Source: Cycas panzhihuaensis
Lineage: Eukaryota; Cycadophyta
DNA: 64,000 nt
Assembly: GCA_023213395.1 (NCBI GenBank)
Contig: CM041465.1
Span: 46,879,741 to 46,943,740 of the forward strand
Direction: 5' to 3'
Notes under the pieces: generated by a model
The model's input: only the letters and a program-made list of their open reading frames with translations
Database searches by the model: none
Told to the model about the DNA's origin: nothing
Part shown: piece after piece, positions 43,669 through 53,732 of the stretch
How positions within the stretch are numbered: the first letter of the stretch is position 1
Layout of the letters: every line of letters starts with the position of its first letter
Made by a program: the position numbers and the translations under genes

Positions 43669-46600
43669 TGGAAGTGTGCCTCTTGAGTGTCACTAATGAT
43701 GAGGTACTTTAAACAAATACTAAGGTTAGAAAAAAGGGTCTAGAGATCTCAAAGGAAGATAGATCACCCTCGAAGGGTGTCTGCACATCAGAACGTAGGT
43801 TCGAGGACCTATAACTAGTGCATTATCCTTCTCTTTTTGACTAGATATGTCTTTCGATTCAAATAGGGTAATGAGGCATCTTTCGGCTACGAAATAGCCT
43901 AAATAGAGTTAGATCTCCTTTCGAAAAAGGGGAGGAGTGAAGAAGAACCAAAGTGGTAGATAGAACAAGAGGTGCTTCTGGCAATCTTACTCAGAGTCTA
44001 GGGGTTTATCATAAAAGGGGTTGGGTTTTGAGTATTGAGATCAAAAGAAGGAGAGAATGTTGTAACCATCTAAAAGCAACTATGTTGTAAACTCTTCTTT
44101 ACGTAACAAGAAGAGCGGGATGATGTGGGAGTGTGAAGAAAGAAGAGTAGAGGCAAATCATGAATATCTTAAGATGATTGAGTTACAAGCTCTTCTTGGG
44201 TCTCTAGAAAGAATGAAGGGTCTTTGGAGTTTACGATTCCTATTTTGTTAGGATGCAATTTAGTCCCTTTTTGTATATATGGGGTGAAGTTTTAGTCTCA
44301 TGCAAATATGGTTGCTTCTAAATAAATAAAATATGAAAAAGACTAAAATGAATATACAAATAAATATGCAACTTTTTCCTTTTTAGTCCCCTCACTCTCT
44401 TTTTCCTTTGATTGAATGCAATGAGGTTAAAATATGGAAGGAGGAAAGGGAAAGGTGTAATGTGAGGTATTGCCTTGCATGAATTTGCCTCCTCTTTGGT
44501 AGGAGGAGGATTAGCTTCCTTTAAATAATAAAGGATCTAATAAATATTCTTAAAATGTATGCAAATGATATGCCCTTATCTCTCTTCCCTTTTACAATAT
44601 GCAGCCAAGGAGAACTTTCAGGAAGGAAAACTTTTAATTTTTTTCTTTTCTTGATTTTGTGAAACAAAAAGGTGGAGGGAGAAAAGGAGGAGAGGAAGAG
44701 TGCGTAAGGAAGAGCTCACCTGGTTATGATGTTCAATGCCATGTTTCATTACACCTCTTGTTGTCACTCCTCGTAATGTGCTCCCATAAGTTGTCAATAC
44801 TATTGTTTCCATTGCTTGCTGTAAGAGTTATTGGAGATAGAGGGAGGGGCTTCCTTACCTTCCCTTAACCTCTAAGTGGGGCTTACTTACCTTCCCCAAC
44901 TATGAAATGATGAAAGGAAGAAACAAACATAGAATAGAAATGAACTTGTAATATATTGCCTTGATTTGCAAAAGAGGTCTCCAACCTATAACACAAAATA
45001 ATAAAGCCTCTGACAAGCAAGATGTGTATACATGTATATATGTATATTAATAAATAAAGTTGGTGTGCTTATTTGTAAGCCAAAAGAGAAATAAATACAA
45101 TGATGTATGTTTCTTATTCAATATTTTTTGTGTATATGCAACAATCAAAACATATATAAGAGGGTGAGAAAAGGGGTGTTGCCTTGGGATCGCAAGCTCC
45201 TCTATGTGGTGATAAATCCCTATGAGCCATGGGTAGCTCACTTGGCTAGGTGTTGCAAATGAGTATGAGGTCAGTGTATATATGTATAAGCCTCAAAATG
45301 AACCAAAATCTCAAAACTAGCTATGGAAACATAGGGAAAGACACCTCAAAGCATGGGGGAGGGGATTACCCAAGTGAGAGGTGGCTTTAGGAGTCAGAAC
45401 TCTAGCCTATGGGCCTCCTCACTAGCTCCCTTGTCTTGGTTTAGCCTCCCTACTTTCATAGGCTAGTGGATTTAGTTTATGAGGAAGAAGTTAGATAACA
45501 AAATCGAGGAGTTTCCTCCTTATTTTGGGTGAAAATGGCTCAAAACCAAAATAAAATCAATCTAAGATCATAGATCTAGGGTTGCACACATGAAATAACA
45601 AGGTAAAATAATCAAATGGGAGGATTCTCATGAGGAAAAATCAAGAAAAATAGATTTACCATAGAAATCTGGTAACTTTAGATGAATAGCAACTTTTGGA
45701 AAGAGGAAACCTATATTTTGTGGAAGAAAAGAGGAGTTCTTTGGCCATTCGATTACTTGAAAGATCCTCTTAGCTTCCCTTGGCTTAATCTTCCCTTGCC
45801 TCAGTTGCTCTTAGGCCTTTTTCATCTTATCGTGGAGGAAACCTATGAATTTTGTGTGTTGGAGAGAATAACAAAAAATTAAAGTGTGAAAACTAGAGAG
45901 TAGATGATTGAAGATGCTTGGAGGGAGATTAGAGATGCCTAAAATAAATTTGAATTTGGGTTTTTGTTTGTTTGGTGAGGCCTTAGGACCATTTGGGCTC
46001 GATCTAGGCTGGTCTCAAGGCAAGATTGTGCACTACCTATTAATCAATGCATAAATTACTCATTTCTGGCCACAGCTTAACTGTATAATAGTCACCCCAT
46101 GAACTTATTTGTGGCACAACTAATATTTTTAGGGTCCCATGAATATATTAGTAGGGTGCAACTATCAGAGTGAGGTAGATAGAAATTGCCACGGTGTGAT
46201 AGTAGAATTATTAATATAATAAAAAATAATAAAAAGCAATAAAAAGAAAATAAGTATTGATAAGAAAAGGGGGAGAACTCCCTAGTAGAGGCCTAGAACT
46301 CCTCCCTAAAGGACTATATGTCAATCTCAAGCCAGCCTATAAACTAACAACTGGCAAAAATGCATAACAAAGTCATCCAACAAGGTCAAAACCTCATGAA
46401 TATGGTGACAATCAAGGTGCTAGAGTATAGATGGATGCTAGGTAGTGAACCCTAATGAGATACATAGGGAAATCTCATAATGTATAGGTGGTGGGATGCA
46501 CCTATCTACTAAAACTCTTAATAAACTACTTTAGATAGATCGAGGGATAGATAAAGTAGAGAGAAAAAGGGGAAGATGCGACAAAGCATATTAAGGTGCA

Positions 46601-46873
46601 TGTGAGTCAGGCTATAGAGGCCCACAAGTACCCATAATTAGGAGGGAGATCACCTAGGAGCTAATATGCCATTGGACTAGAGTCCTAATCGTTATCAACA
46701 AAATGTCATGCACAAGGAAGCTAATCAAGCAAGTCAATCAAGCACTCAGGTATCCATACAAACATCACATACAATAATAACTATAAAAATATGATAGAAT
46801 GTAAGAGATAAATTATATACCTAATTGTACCTGTGCAATGGTGTCCCAATCCATTCATGGTGGCCGAGAAATA
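43669..46873 (-). repeat. Element T 5' LTR (about 3205 bp)
   Basis: Homologous to 20960-24247. The plus-strand edges are TGGAAGTGTGCC and GGCCGAGAAATA. It has only one copy of the 44 bp unit that is doubled in the 3' LTR. A 64-codon minus-strand frame at 45047-45241 ends at the same codon as its counterpart in the other LTR. Confidence 0.92.
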
Positions 46874-46878
46874 GTATC

Positions 46879-48003
46879 CTTGCTAAGATATTTATTAAAA
46901 TAAGAAACATGGAAGATATTATGAATCTGGTATTAGATAGGAGTTCCAATACATAAGCCACTTCACCAATATATTGCAGAACTTTATAAGGGCCATAGTA
47001 GCAAGGATTGATCTTGTGATTCTTATGATATTTAAGAGATTGTTACTTATATGGTTGTAGACATAGGAATATAAGATTACCAATGGAAAAAGAATGATTT
47101 AATGATAGTGGTATGCTAATTACTTCATTTGTTTCTAAGCTATAGGTAAATTTTACTTAAGGGTGTTTAAATTTTGGTCCATATGTTGTAGCTTTTATTA
47201 TACTATAGTAGTGTGAAGGCTGGCGGCTAAAGTATGGCAGGATGGTATAGGGTAACTATAAAGGGCCACGAATGGGGATATCCCTATGGCTAAGTAGTGA
47301 GAAATTATACCAATATTCAATAATGACTACCCTATCTTATCTGGTGGTCATATATAAAACAACACAAGTAAGTCTCTAGTGTTCTATTAAGAACTTCCAA
47401 TTAGCCATCTATTTGTAGATGAGAAGAAAAACTCATGTTGAATGACATGTATGAGGATCAAAAAAGTTCTTAACAAAAGGAATTGGTGAACTTAGCATCT
47501 CAATCACATATGATAGTTGATGGAAACCTATATGAGTAAAATATTATTTAGAGGTAAGTATGTATAATGCAAGGTGCTTTATACGAAGTATGAATTAACA
47601 AAAAATGCACATCTTTTATTAAGAAATCCATGACAACTAATATAGAGTTATATCCAGTAGATAGTGGTAGAATCGTAATGAAATCCATGGTAATATCTTG
47701 CTATTTTTCTTGTGGAATGTGAAGTGATTATAAGAGAATCGATTAAGCCTTAGTGTTGGCTTTGTTACATTAAGACATGTCATATTCCAAAATAAATACA
47801 AGAATAGATACTTTCATGTATGGCCGTAAGAAGTTAGAACAAATCCATTGAAACGTTTTATCAAATCATGAATAGACTCTTAAAGGAGTAGAGTAGTATT
47901 CTAATAGGATTTGAGGAATAAATTTTGAGGCTAGGTATACAAATATACAGTTTTGATGAGAAAGAAGGTTGTTTAGTATGGACTAATTCTTTTGAATATG
48001 AAT
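46879..48003 (-). pseudogene. Chromovirus E integrase
   Basis: Across frames: EYDMS, CNKANTKA (zinc domain C-terminus), HIPQEK, ITMDFITILPLSTGYNSILV, STIICD, DAKFTNSF, LEVLNRTLETYL (catalytic Glu), the C-terminal domain YHKNHKINPCYYGPYKVLQ, IGEVAYVLELLSNT, and IHNIFHVSYFNKYLSKD up to the T insertion. About 15 stops. It continues upstream only to 48003, where copia F cuts in. Confidence 0.8.
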
Positions 48004-48508
48004 TGATAGAATTAGAATTAATCTAGTTACTCAAAAAACACACAATAGGATTTTTATCCTCTCATATATAACAAACATAAATTCATCAAATATATTATGA
48101 ATACATTCAAATAAATATAATATATGGTAGATTAAAAGTTAGATCTAACTCAAAATAATAGTAAATTAAATTAATTGATGATTGATACAAAATTTTGGTA
48201 AAGTTTTAACTCTCACCAAATATGCAACCCTCATTTTCTTTATAAGAACTTAGAGAACTTGATGAGTGTAGACATGACCTTAATTTATAGAGAGCTCAAT
48301 GTCTATTTGTTTATAAATGGTGGATGTGGATTGGACCTTACATGCTTATACTTCACTAGGCCTCATATTATATACATCTAATTTGATAGTTATGAGGCTA
48401 AAATAGGGTGATAGCCCTCAACTAGGAAGTATAACATTAAATCATAGCTTACGTTATAATTGATTAACTTTACACAATAGTACATGACGGGGTCATTATA
48501 TTTTAACA
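48004..48508 (-). repeat. Copia F 3' LTR (about 505 bp)
   Basis: The minus-strand start TGTTAAAATATAATG follows the polypurine tract ATTAAGGGAGGA (48509-48520). The end is inferred at TCTATCA (48004), where E-like coding text resumes. A TATA-like CTCTATAAATTAAGG lies at about 48276-48290. Only one copy seen. Confidence 0.65.
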
Positions 48509-48800
48509 TCCTCCCTTAATGACAACATCATGAATCTTGATATTGAAGTCATGTCGAAACCTTTTAAACTTAGGTTTACCAAGTGCTTTGATGAAGATAT
48601 CTATAACCTAGTCTTTAGTTAGTCTGTACACAAAATCAAATTTTCTATCTTGCACACATTCATAAATGAAATGATGATGGTCCTCTATGCAATTTATTCT
48701 TGCATAAATTAGTATCTTTCCTAAAGGTAATTCAATGAGCTCCCAAGTATTATTTTTTAAGATGGAATTCATTTATTTATCCATAGTAGCCTAATACATT
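48509..48800 (-). pseudogene. Copia F RT start fused to RNase H end
   Basis: In one frame: DKEMNSILKNNTWELIELPL (with one stop) is the RT N-terminal block. It passes straight into ILIYARINCIEDHHHFIYECV and DIFIKALGKPKFKRF, which belong to the C-terminal end of RNase H. About 500 codons of RT and RNase H are missing at about 48715-48722. The frame ends HDVVIKGGC at the polypurine tract. Confidence 0.78.
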
Positions 48801-48928
48801 TGGTCTTCAACTGTATTGAGAACTTGTGCCACTAAAGCAAAGTTTGTATACTTTAATTACCTTTTTTGTTCTACAAGAGGTGAGAAGGTACATTTGCCAT
48901 GACTTGTAAGTACCACTTAGGAAGTTTC

Positions 48929-49470
48929 TTATAAAGGTAGTAATATAGAGGTTGTTGTAAAAGTAGATGGAGATGTAGGAGGAGTAAATGATAAACTTGG
49001 AGTATATGAAGTTGAAGGAGTAGAAAGGTCCATAACTAGTGTAAGAGAAGCTTCTAAAACATCAACCTCACCGTCTGTTAGACATTCTATATAAGAGTGA
49101 TCCAAGTCTTCATTATCTTCTGCAACTATAACATCCTGATATATATATGATTGTCTTTCAATAGGATCATACACCTTGTAATCTTTCCTATAGACTACGT
49201 AGCTTATGAAGATACACTTTAAGCTTCTACCATCAAATTTCCTTCTATTTTCTTTTGCAATATATATATAGATCACGCCTTCAAATATTTTATGGTGTGA
49301 AACCATAGACTTTTATCTTAATTAAGCCTCCTCATGTGTCATGTTTCTAATAGCTAAAGTTAAAATCCTATTTATAAGGTATGCAACAATAAAAATAGTT
49401 TCTACCCATAATGAGTCAATATTGTTTACAATATTTACCATTGCTTTGGCTTTATTTACTAATGTTTGAT
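48929..49470 (-). pseudogene. Copia F integrase C-terminal part
   Basis: 125 codons open (48929-49306): IYIAKENRRKFDGRSLKCIF, YKVYDPIERQSYIYQDVIV, then a Ser/Thr/Pro-rich linker. Upstream to 49470: NKAKAMVNIVNNIDSLWVE, VAYLINRILTLAIRNMTHEE. The core with the DDE triad is lost to the copia G insertion. Confidence 0.85.
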
Positions 49471-49477
49471 TTATATA

Positions 49478-49819
49478 TGTTGGAAAATAATGTTTAGTTT
49501 TATAAGATATATATTAAATACATTATTTTAGTGAATTTTAAGGGTCTTATAATCATTGTTAGGGTTAGTCACAACTTCATGTTGTGAATTCAATGTGTGT
49601 GTGGTCATTTGTTCACACTATTTTTGTAATGTCTTATAAAGAGATTATACAAGATATCATTTCTCATCTTGCAGGATCAACCCTTTATATTCCTTTCTTT
49701 TATAATGGAATTAGTTATTAATATATGTATATACTCATTTTATTATAATCAATGAGAAAACCATACGAGTTTCATAGTGGTTCATTTTACTTTTCTTTTA
49801 TTTTGAGTGTGTACATTCA
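49478..49819 (+). repeat. Copia G 5' LTR (about 342 bp)
   Basis: Begins TGTTGGAAAATAATG in the middle of the F integrase frame and ends ACATTCA a few bases before the primer site. A single copy is in the window. Confidence 0.7.
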
Positions 49820-49825
49820 ATTAAC

Positions 49826-49837
49826 TCGGTATCAGAG
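49826..49837 (+). other. Copia G primer-binding site
   Basis: TCGGTATCAGAG, close to the initiator tRNA-Met complement, six bases from the LTR end. Confidence 0.78.
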
Positions 49838-50965
49838 TAGGTTTTAAGAGGATATCCATCCTCCCTCTTAGGATTGGCACCTCTCAAACCTAGGATGTGT
49901 GTCATTTTTATACAGATAACATGCTAGAGGTTAAAACCCTGAATTCTAGAATACAGATGCTCTCAGAAGTAAGATAATCTCTCTCAAACCTAGAGTCATG
50001 GATGTAGCTTTAGAGCTAAGCATAAAGGTATATGTTTACCTCATAAAATATAGATTTGAATTAAATGTCTTGCTAGTAAAATTTTGGAGAATCTCATTTA
50101 TAGTTGTGTTTTTCAGTGTAAGAATATAAACTCTCTATGTAATAAAAATTTAACAAGAGGAAACAAGCTCTACATATAGGGTTCATCCTCTATGTGATCA
50201 TGTGGATGTTTCTATTCAATATTTACAGTTTGTTGATGAGGCTTTGCTATTTTGGATTGCTACCCTTATTTCCAAATTATACTGGTTTTTTTTTTTTTTT
50301 TTTAGTATAAATATACTTTGTTTGGGAAAATTTTTGGAATTAGGTTAAAGAGTGATGCCTTGAATCCTTGGATTGTTTAGAAGTAAGAGAACTTCCTAGG
50401 ACAGTTAATCTAGTTGATCTATGCTATTGAATTATTTTATAGATTATGTGAAGGTAATCTTTTCAAAGGCTTCTACTATATCATGACTACACTAATGTCA
50501 ACATACTATATTAACCATTAACTATGTTAATTTGTTTTTTACAACTGCATCCTTTTCATATGGGAGTGTCACAGGCAATCAATATTTAGGAGAATCAAGT
50601 GCATTTCCTAATTCCCTAATGGATATGGAGGTTGTTGATGTTGATGCATTTACCAAGGTAGTGGAGGTAGTGGAAACCACTAGTAGAATCCTTTTTAGAG
50701 GTTATAGTTGTTGATTCTACTCTACAAGGCCCAAAATTACAATAATAGAATAATAGTAAGTTTAAACTAAATATTCATGATTCCCACACCATCTTGGGTG
50801 ATTTAGGCTTTTAGATGCTCAATAAATCTAGACTTTGAGAGTAGTTGTAACATCTATTATGATATATACAGCTTATAGTTTTAGTGTATCATTCATTTCC
50901 TCTACTTTGTCATTGCTTTAGTTTGGGCTCTTGCATAAAGTTTCGATTCCCATTAAACAAAATAG
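49838..50965 (+). other. Copia G leader, no clear coding region
   Basis: No gag domain recognised. A 60-codon frame at 50532-50714 (MFFTTASFSYGSVTGNQYL) could be a decayed gag start, but I have no match. A run of 18-19 T lies at about 50286-50304. Confidence 0.45.
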
Positions 50966-51263
50966 TGAAAAGAGTAGATCTATCCTTCATCTCCATGCAC
51001 TAAACACAAAGGTAAACATAGGAGCAAGAGAGACTTGAGAGAAAGAAAGTAGCTCTCACAAAATGGGGAGGTAAGAATGAGTCTCCTCCATTAACCTTTT
51101 ACTTTTATATTAAGAGAGGGAGCATTAGAGTTAGGTGAAATAAAATTACATATAATGCACATGAAAGTGTATTTCACTTAAGTGATCTAATTTAAAGTTC
51201 ACTTAAGACCCTTTTTAGAAATAATCAACTAATGTAATAACCTTGCGACATTAACCATTTTCA
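50966..51263 (-). repeat. Copia H 3' LTR (298 bp)
   Basis: The minus strand starts TGAAAATGG and ends ACTCTTTTCA. Same length as the copia A LTR and alignable throughout. Confidence 0.92.
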
Positions 51264-51780
51264 ATCTCCCCATTAATGGTAGAAGGTCATTTCATACTAC
51301 TTTATTCTATCCTATGAGGTCTTCATTTGAGCCTCTTACAAAACAAACTACTATGACACTTTTGTGGGAAACTCTCATGGGGAAGAAAACCCACAAATTT
51401 TCTAATCTATTAACCTGGCTTAAGGGATCTTTAAATGAATCAGTATAATAAATTTTATAGCTAAAATCTACTAAGTCTCCATATACCATTTGGTCATCTC
51501 CCATGCCTTTTCAGATTTTCATAGGTTCTGATTTTCCAAAATGATACAACCCTTATCCTTTCACACCCACAAGGGGTTTGCACGAATGGGATAGAGTAGA
51601 GACTTACTCTTGTCCTTCTACACCCACAAGGGGTTTTTATGAATGAGATAGAGTATGATGGTCCAATTGTCATCTCCTTCAATCAGTCAGAGATAGAGGT
51701 CCTAAGGTTGAGTTACTTTCAAAACTATTCAAACTTCACCCTCTTTAGTGGTTTGGTAAAGATATCGGCCACTTGATCTA
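51264..51780 (-). other. Copia H polypurine tract and 3' untranslated region
   Basis: Minus-strand tract TAATGGGGAGAT (51264-51275) next to the LTR, the conserved hairpin at 51364-51394 (stem GTGGG/CCCAC) and two direct repeat units (about 51545-51660). Confidence 0.8.
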
Positions 51781-52225
51781 CTATGGGGTAGTACTCCAGT
51801 TAAATTATGCCATCATGAACTAGTTCTCTAATCCTGTGGAATTTCATACTTATATATTTAGTAGGATCATGAAATGCAGGATTTTTAGCCATTTGGATTG
51901 TAGATTGATTATCTACATGTAAGCTAGTCAAATTTGTTTGGGTGGCATTTAATGTATTCAATAATTTTCTAAGCCATATCACCTCCTTGCTTGTCTCAAA
52001 AGTAGCAATATACTTAGTTTTGGTAATTAAGTCTGCAACTATCTTTTGTCGTCTAGATCTCCATGATATTGATGCTATTCTAAGAAATGTTACATACCCA
52101 AACATAGATCTTCTTGTGTCTTTATCTCCAGTAAAGTCTGAGTTTGTGTATACATAAAGTTTAAATTCTACATTGGGTTCATACAATATACCATATTTAT
52201 TAGTCATCTTCAGGTACCTCAACAC
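51781..52225 (-). pseudogene. Copia H RNase H
   Basis: 141 codons open: MLRYLKMTNKYGILYEP, YVYTNSDFTGDKDTRRS (first box, DSD reads NSD), GYVTFLRIASISWRSR, TSKEVIWLRKLLNTL, LHVDNQSTIQMAKNP, KYISMKFHRIRELVHDG. The C-terminal DQVADIFTKPL block is readable at 51730-51790 on a second frame. Confidence 0.9.
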
Positions 52226-53265
52226 TCGTATTACAACTTATCAAAGATCCTACTTAGGATTTGTCATGAATCTTATAAGAATACTAGTAGAGTGTGTAAT
52301 ATCTAGCCTTGTGTTGGTAGTATAGATGAGACTACTTATAAGTTGCATGTAGAGTATTGCATCTGCATCCCTAGTATCACCATTAGCTGAGAGTTTAATA
52401 TTAGGCTCCACAGGTATATCCATTAGTCGAGCGCCTTCCAACTGAAACTTTATTAGAAGATCATTCATATATTTTTCTTGGGAGAGAAATATTTTACCAT
52501 TCTTTTGAATTACTTTAATTTCCAAGTAATATTTCATCAATATGAGGTCAAACAATTCAAAAGTTTTAGCAAGGTTCTTTTTCGGCTAGTTGATTACCTG
52601 TTCACTATTTCCAATTATTAGCATATCATCTACAAAGATTAAGAGGTAAGAAACTTTATCATTTTGGTGCTTGATGAATAATGTTACATCAATATCTTAA
52701 TAGTCACAAACCTCATATCCAAGTTACCTCATTCTTTCAGACAACTTGGTAAACCAAACATAAGGGGCTTGCTTTAGGTCATACAAGGACTTTCTAAGCC
52801 TACAAACCTTATGCTCTTAACTAACAATTTTATATCCTTTTGGTTGAGCCATGTAAATTTTTTCCTTAAGGTCCCTATTAAGAAATATAGTCTTAACATC
52901 AAGTTGGTGGATTTTCCAACCCTGTTGAGTAGCCAAGGTTATAAGAGTTCTCATTGTAGGCCACCTAGTTGTAGGAGCAAAGATTTTAGTGTAGTTGATG
53001 CCTTCCCTTTGCATGAATCATTTTCCTACCACCCTTGCCTTGTGTTTTTCTAGGGTGCCATCTAATCTGTACTTATTTTTAAACACACATTTATTTTAAA
53101 TTACCTTTCTTCTAAGTGGTAGATCAACAAGCTCCCATATACCATTCTTGATAAGAGACCGGTACTCTTCGTTCATAGTATTTCTCCAAGTTATATGCTT
53201 TACAGCTTCTTGCTATATTGGAGGCTCTTCATTAAGAGTAAGATGCAGTTCTGCTGGTTCAAGCT
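52226..53265 (-). pseudogene. Copia H reverse transcriptase
   Basis: NGIWELVDLPL (about 53110-53150), REGINYTKIFAPTTRWP (the Trp that is a stop in A and C is intact), MRTLITLATQQGWKIHQLDV, LKEKIYMAQPKGYKI, FVDD at about 52630 intact, and LMKYYLEIKV. Then RPDI-like text TRLDITHSTSILI. Four or more stops. Copia I interrupts the lead-in at 53265. Confidence 0.9.
53261..53265. other. Target site duplication of copia I, left copy
   Basis: AAGCT, identical to 60596-60600. Confidence 0.95.
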
Positions 53266-53718
53266 TGTTAGAGTGTATAATGTAAACTTATGTAATTATT
53301 TATGTCACATGTCTAAATTAAAAATTAAGTCATTGTAATGTTTTTATCTTAGGTATATTTAATTAAACTTATAGAAGGTCATTGAATTTACGAAACCGCA
53401 TTTCAACGAACCTCCTTGGTACTTAACCTCCTAAATTCTTGGAATAGATCAGCCAGGAATCTAGGAGGGCTGTCCTAATGCCTGAAGGCTGGTCTATTTT
53501 TACAGGTAGTTTCTATGCATAGTTTTAAGTTCTATATTTTAATTAATAAAATTATATAGCTTAGGAGGTGGTTTTTTATTCCCCAGAAGGGGTTTTTCCA
53601 CCTATTAATCTGTGTGTATATGTGGTGTCATTTATGTCTATAATTGCTTTACTGTGATCTTGTCATTGCTTTATTGTAATCCTGTTAATGACGTTGTTCA
53701 TATGCCTGTTCTCCTACA
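53266..53718 (+). repeat. Copia I 5' LTR (453 bp)
   Basis: TGTTAGAGTG to CTCCTACA. A two-step hairpin lies at 53566-53603 (AGGTGG/CCACCT outside, CCCC/GGGG inside). Aligns without gaps with 60143-60595. Confidence 0.97.
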
Positions 53719-53732
53719 TGGTATCAGAGCGC
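53719..53732 (+). other. Copia I primer-binding site
   Basis: TGGTATCAGAGCGC abuts the LTR with no spacer. The first 12 bases match the initiator tRNA-Met complement exactly. Confidence 0.95.

Larger units (their letters stand above)
20960..46873 (-). mobile_element. Element T, giant Tat-like Ty3/gypsy retrotransposon
   Basis: 25.9 kb as it stands, about 18.5 kb without copia B. LTRs are 3288 and 3205 bp. The minus-strand order is gag, protease, RT, RNase H, integrase, an antisense ORF, a second RNase H, and the 3' LTR. Target copies are AATAT and GATAC on the minus strand (20955-20959, 46874-46878), which differ by two transitions. The long LTRs, the primer site that is not initiator Met, the gag and protease style, the antisense plant-mobile-domain-like ORF and the archaeal-type RNase H together point to the Tat/Ogre lineage. 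LTR divergence over the first 105 bases is about 14%. Confidence 0.9.
20397..48003 (-). mobile_element. Chromovirus E, gypsy element split by element T
   Basis: Two parts belong together: the chromodomain and 3' end (20397-20959) and the integrase (46874-48003). If T and one target copy are removed, the integrase tail FHVSYFNKYLSKD joins in phase to TPEIVLLVLDEE. Its RT, protease and gag would be right of the window, beyond the copia F group that cuts E a second time at 48003/48004. It is heavily decayed, and as host of T and F it is among the oldest elements here. Confidence 0.8.
48004..49477 (-). mobile_element. Copia F, internally deleted copia element, 3' part
   Basis: A 3' LTR, a polypurine tract, an RNase H tail fused to an RT start, and an integrase tail. 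Everything upstream of 49477 is cut off by copia G and, if present, lies right of the window. The text left of 48004 is chromovirus E, with possible target site TGAAT (47999-48003). It is a different family from A/B/C/H and I, judged by its LTR and its KGGC-type C-terminus. Confidence 0.75.
49478..50965 (+). mobile_element. Copia G, 5' LTR and leader
   Basis: A plus-strand element inside copia F: LTR, primer site, and about 1.1 kb of leader, cut at 50965/50966 by copia H. The rest lies right of the window. Confidence 0.7.

Noticed and set aside
20960-46873. Envelope-like gene in T that would make it a retrovirus-like element
   Set aside because: Nothing between integrase and the 3' LTR has a signal peptide plus a transmembrane segment on the sense strand; the ORF there is antisense and mobile-domain-like.
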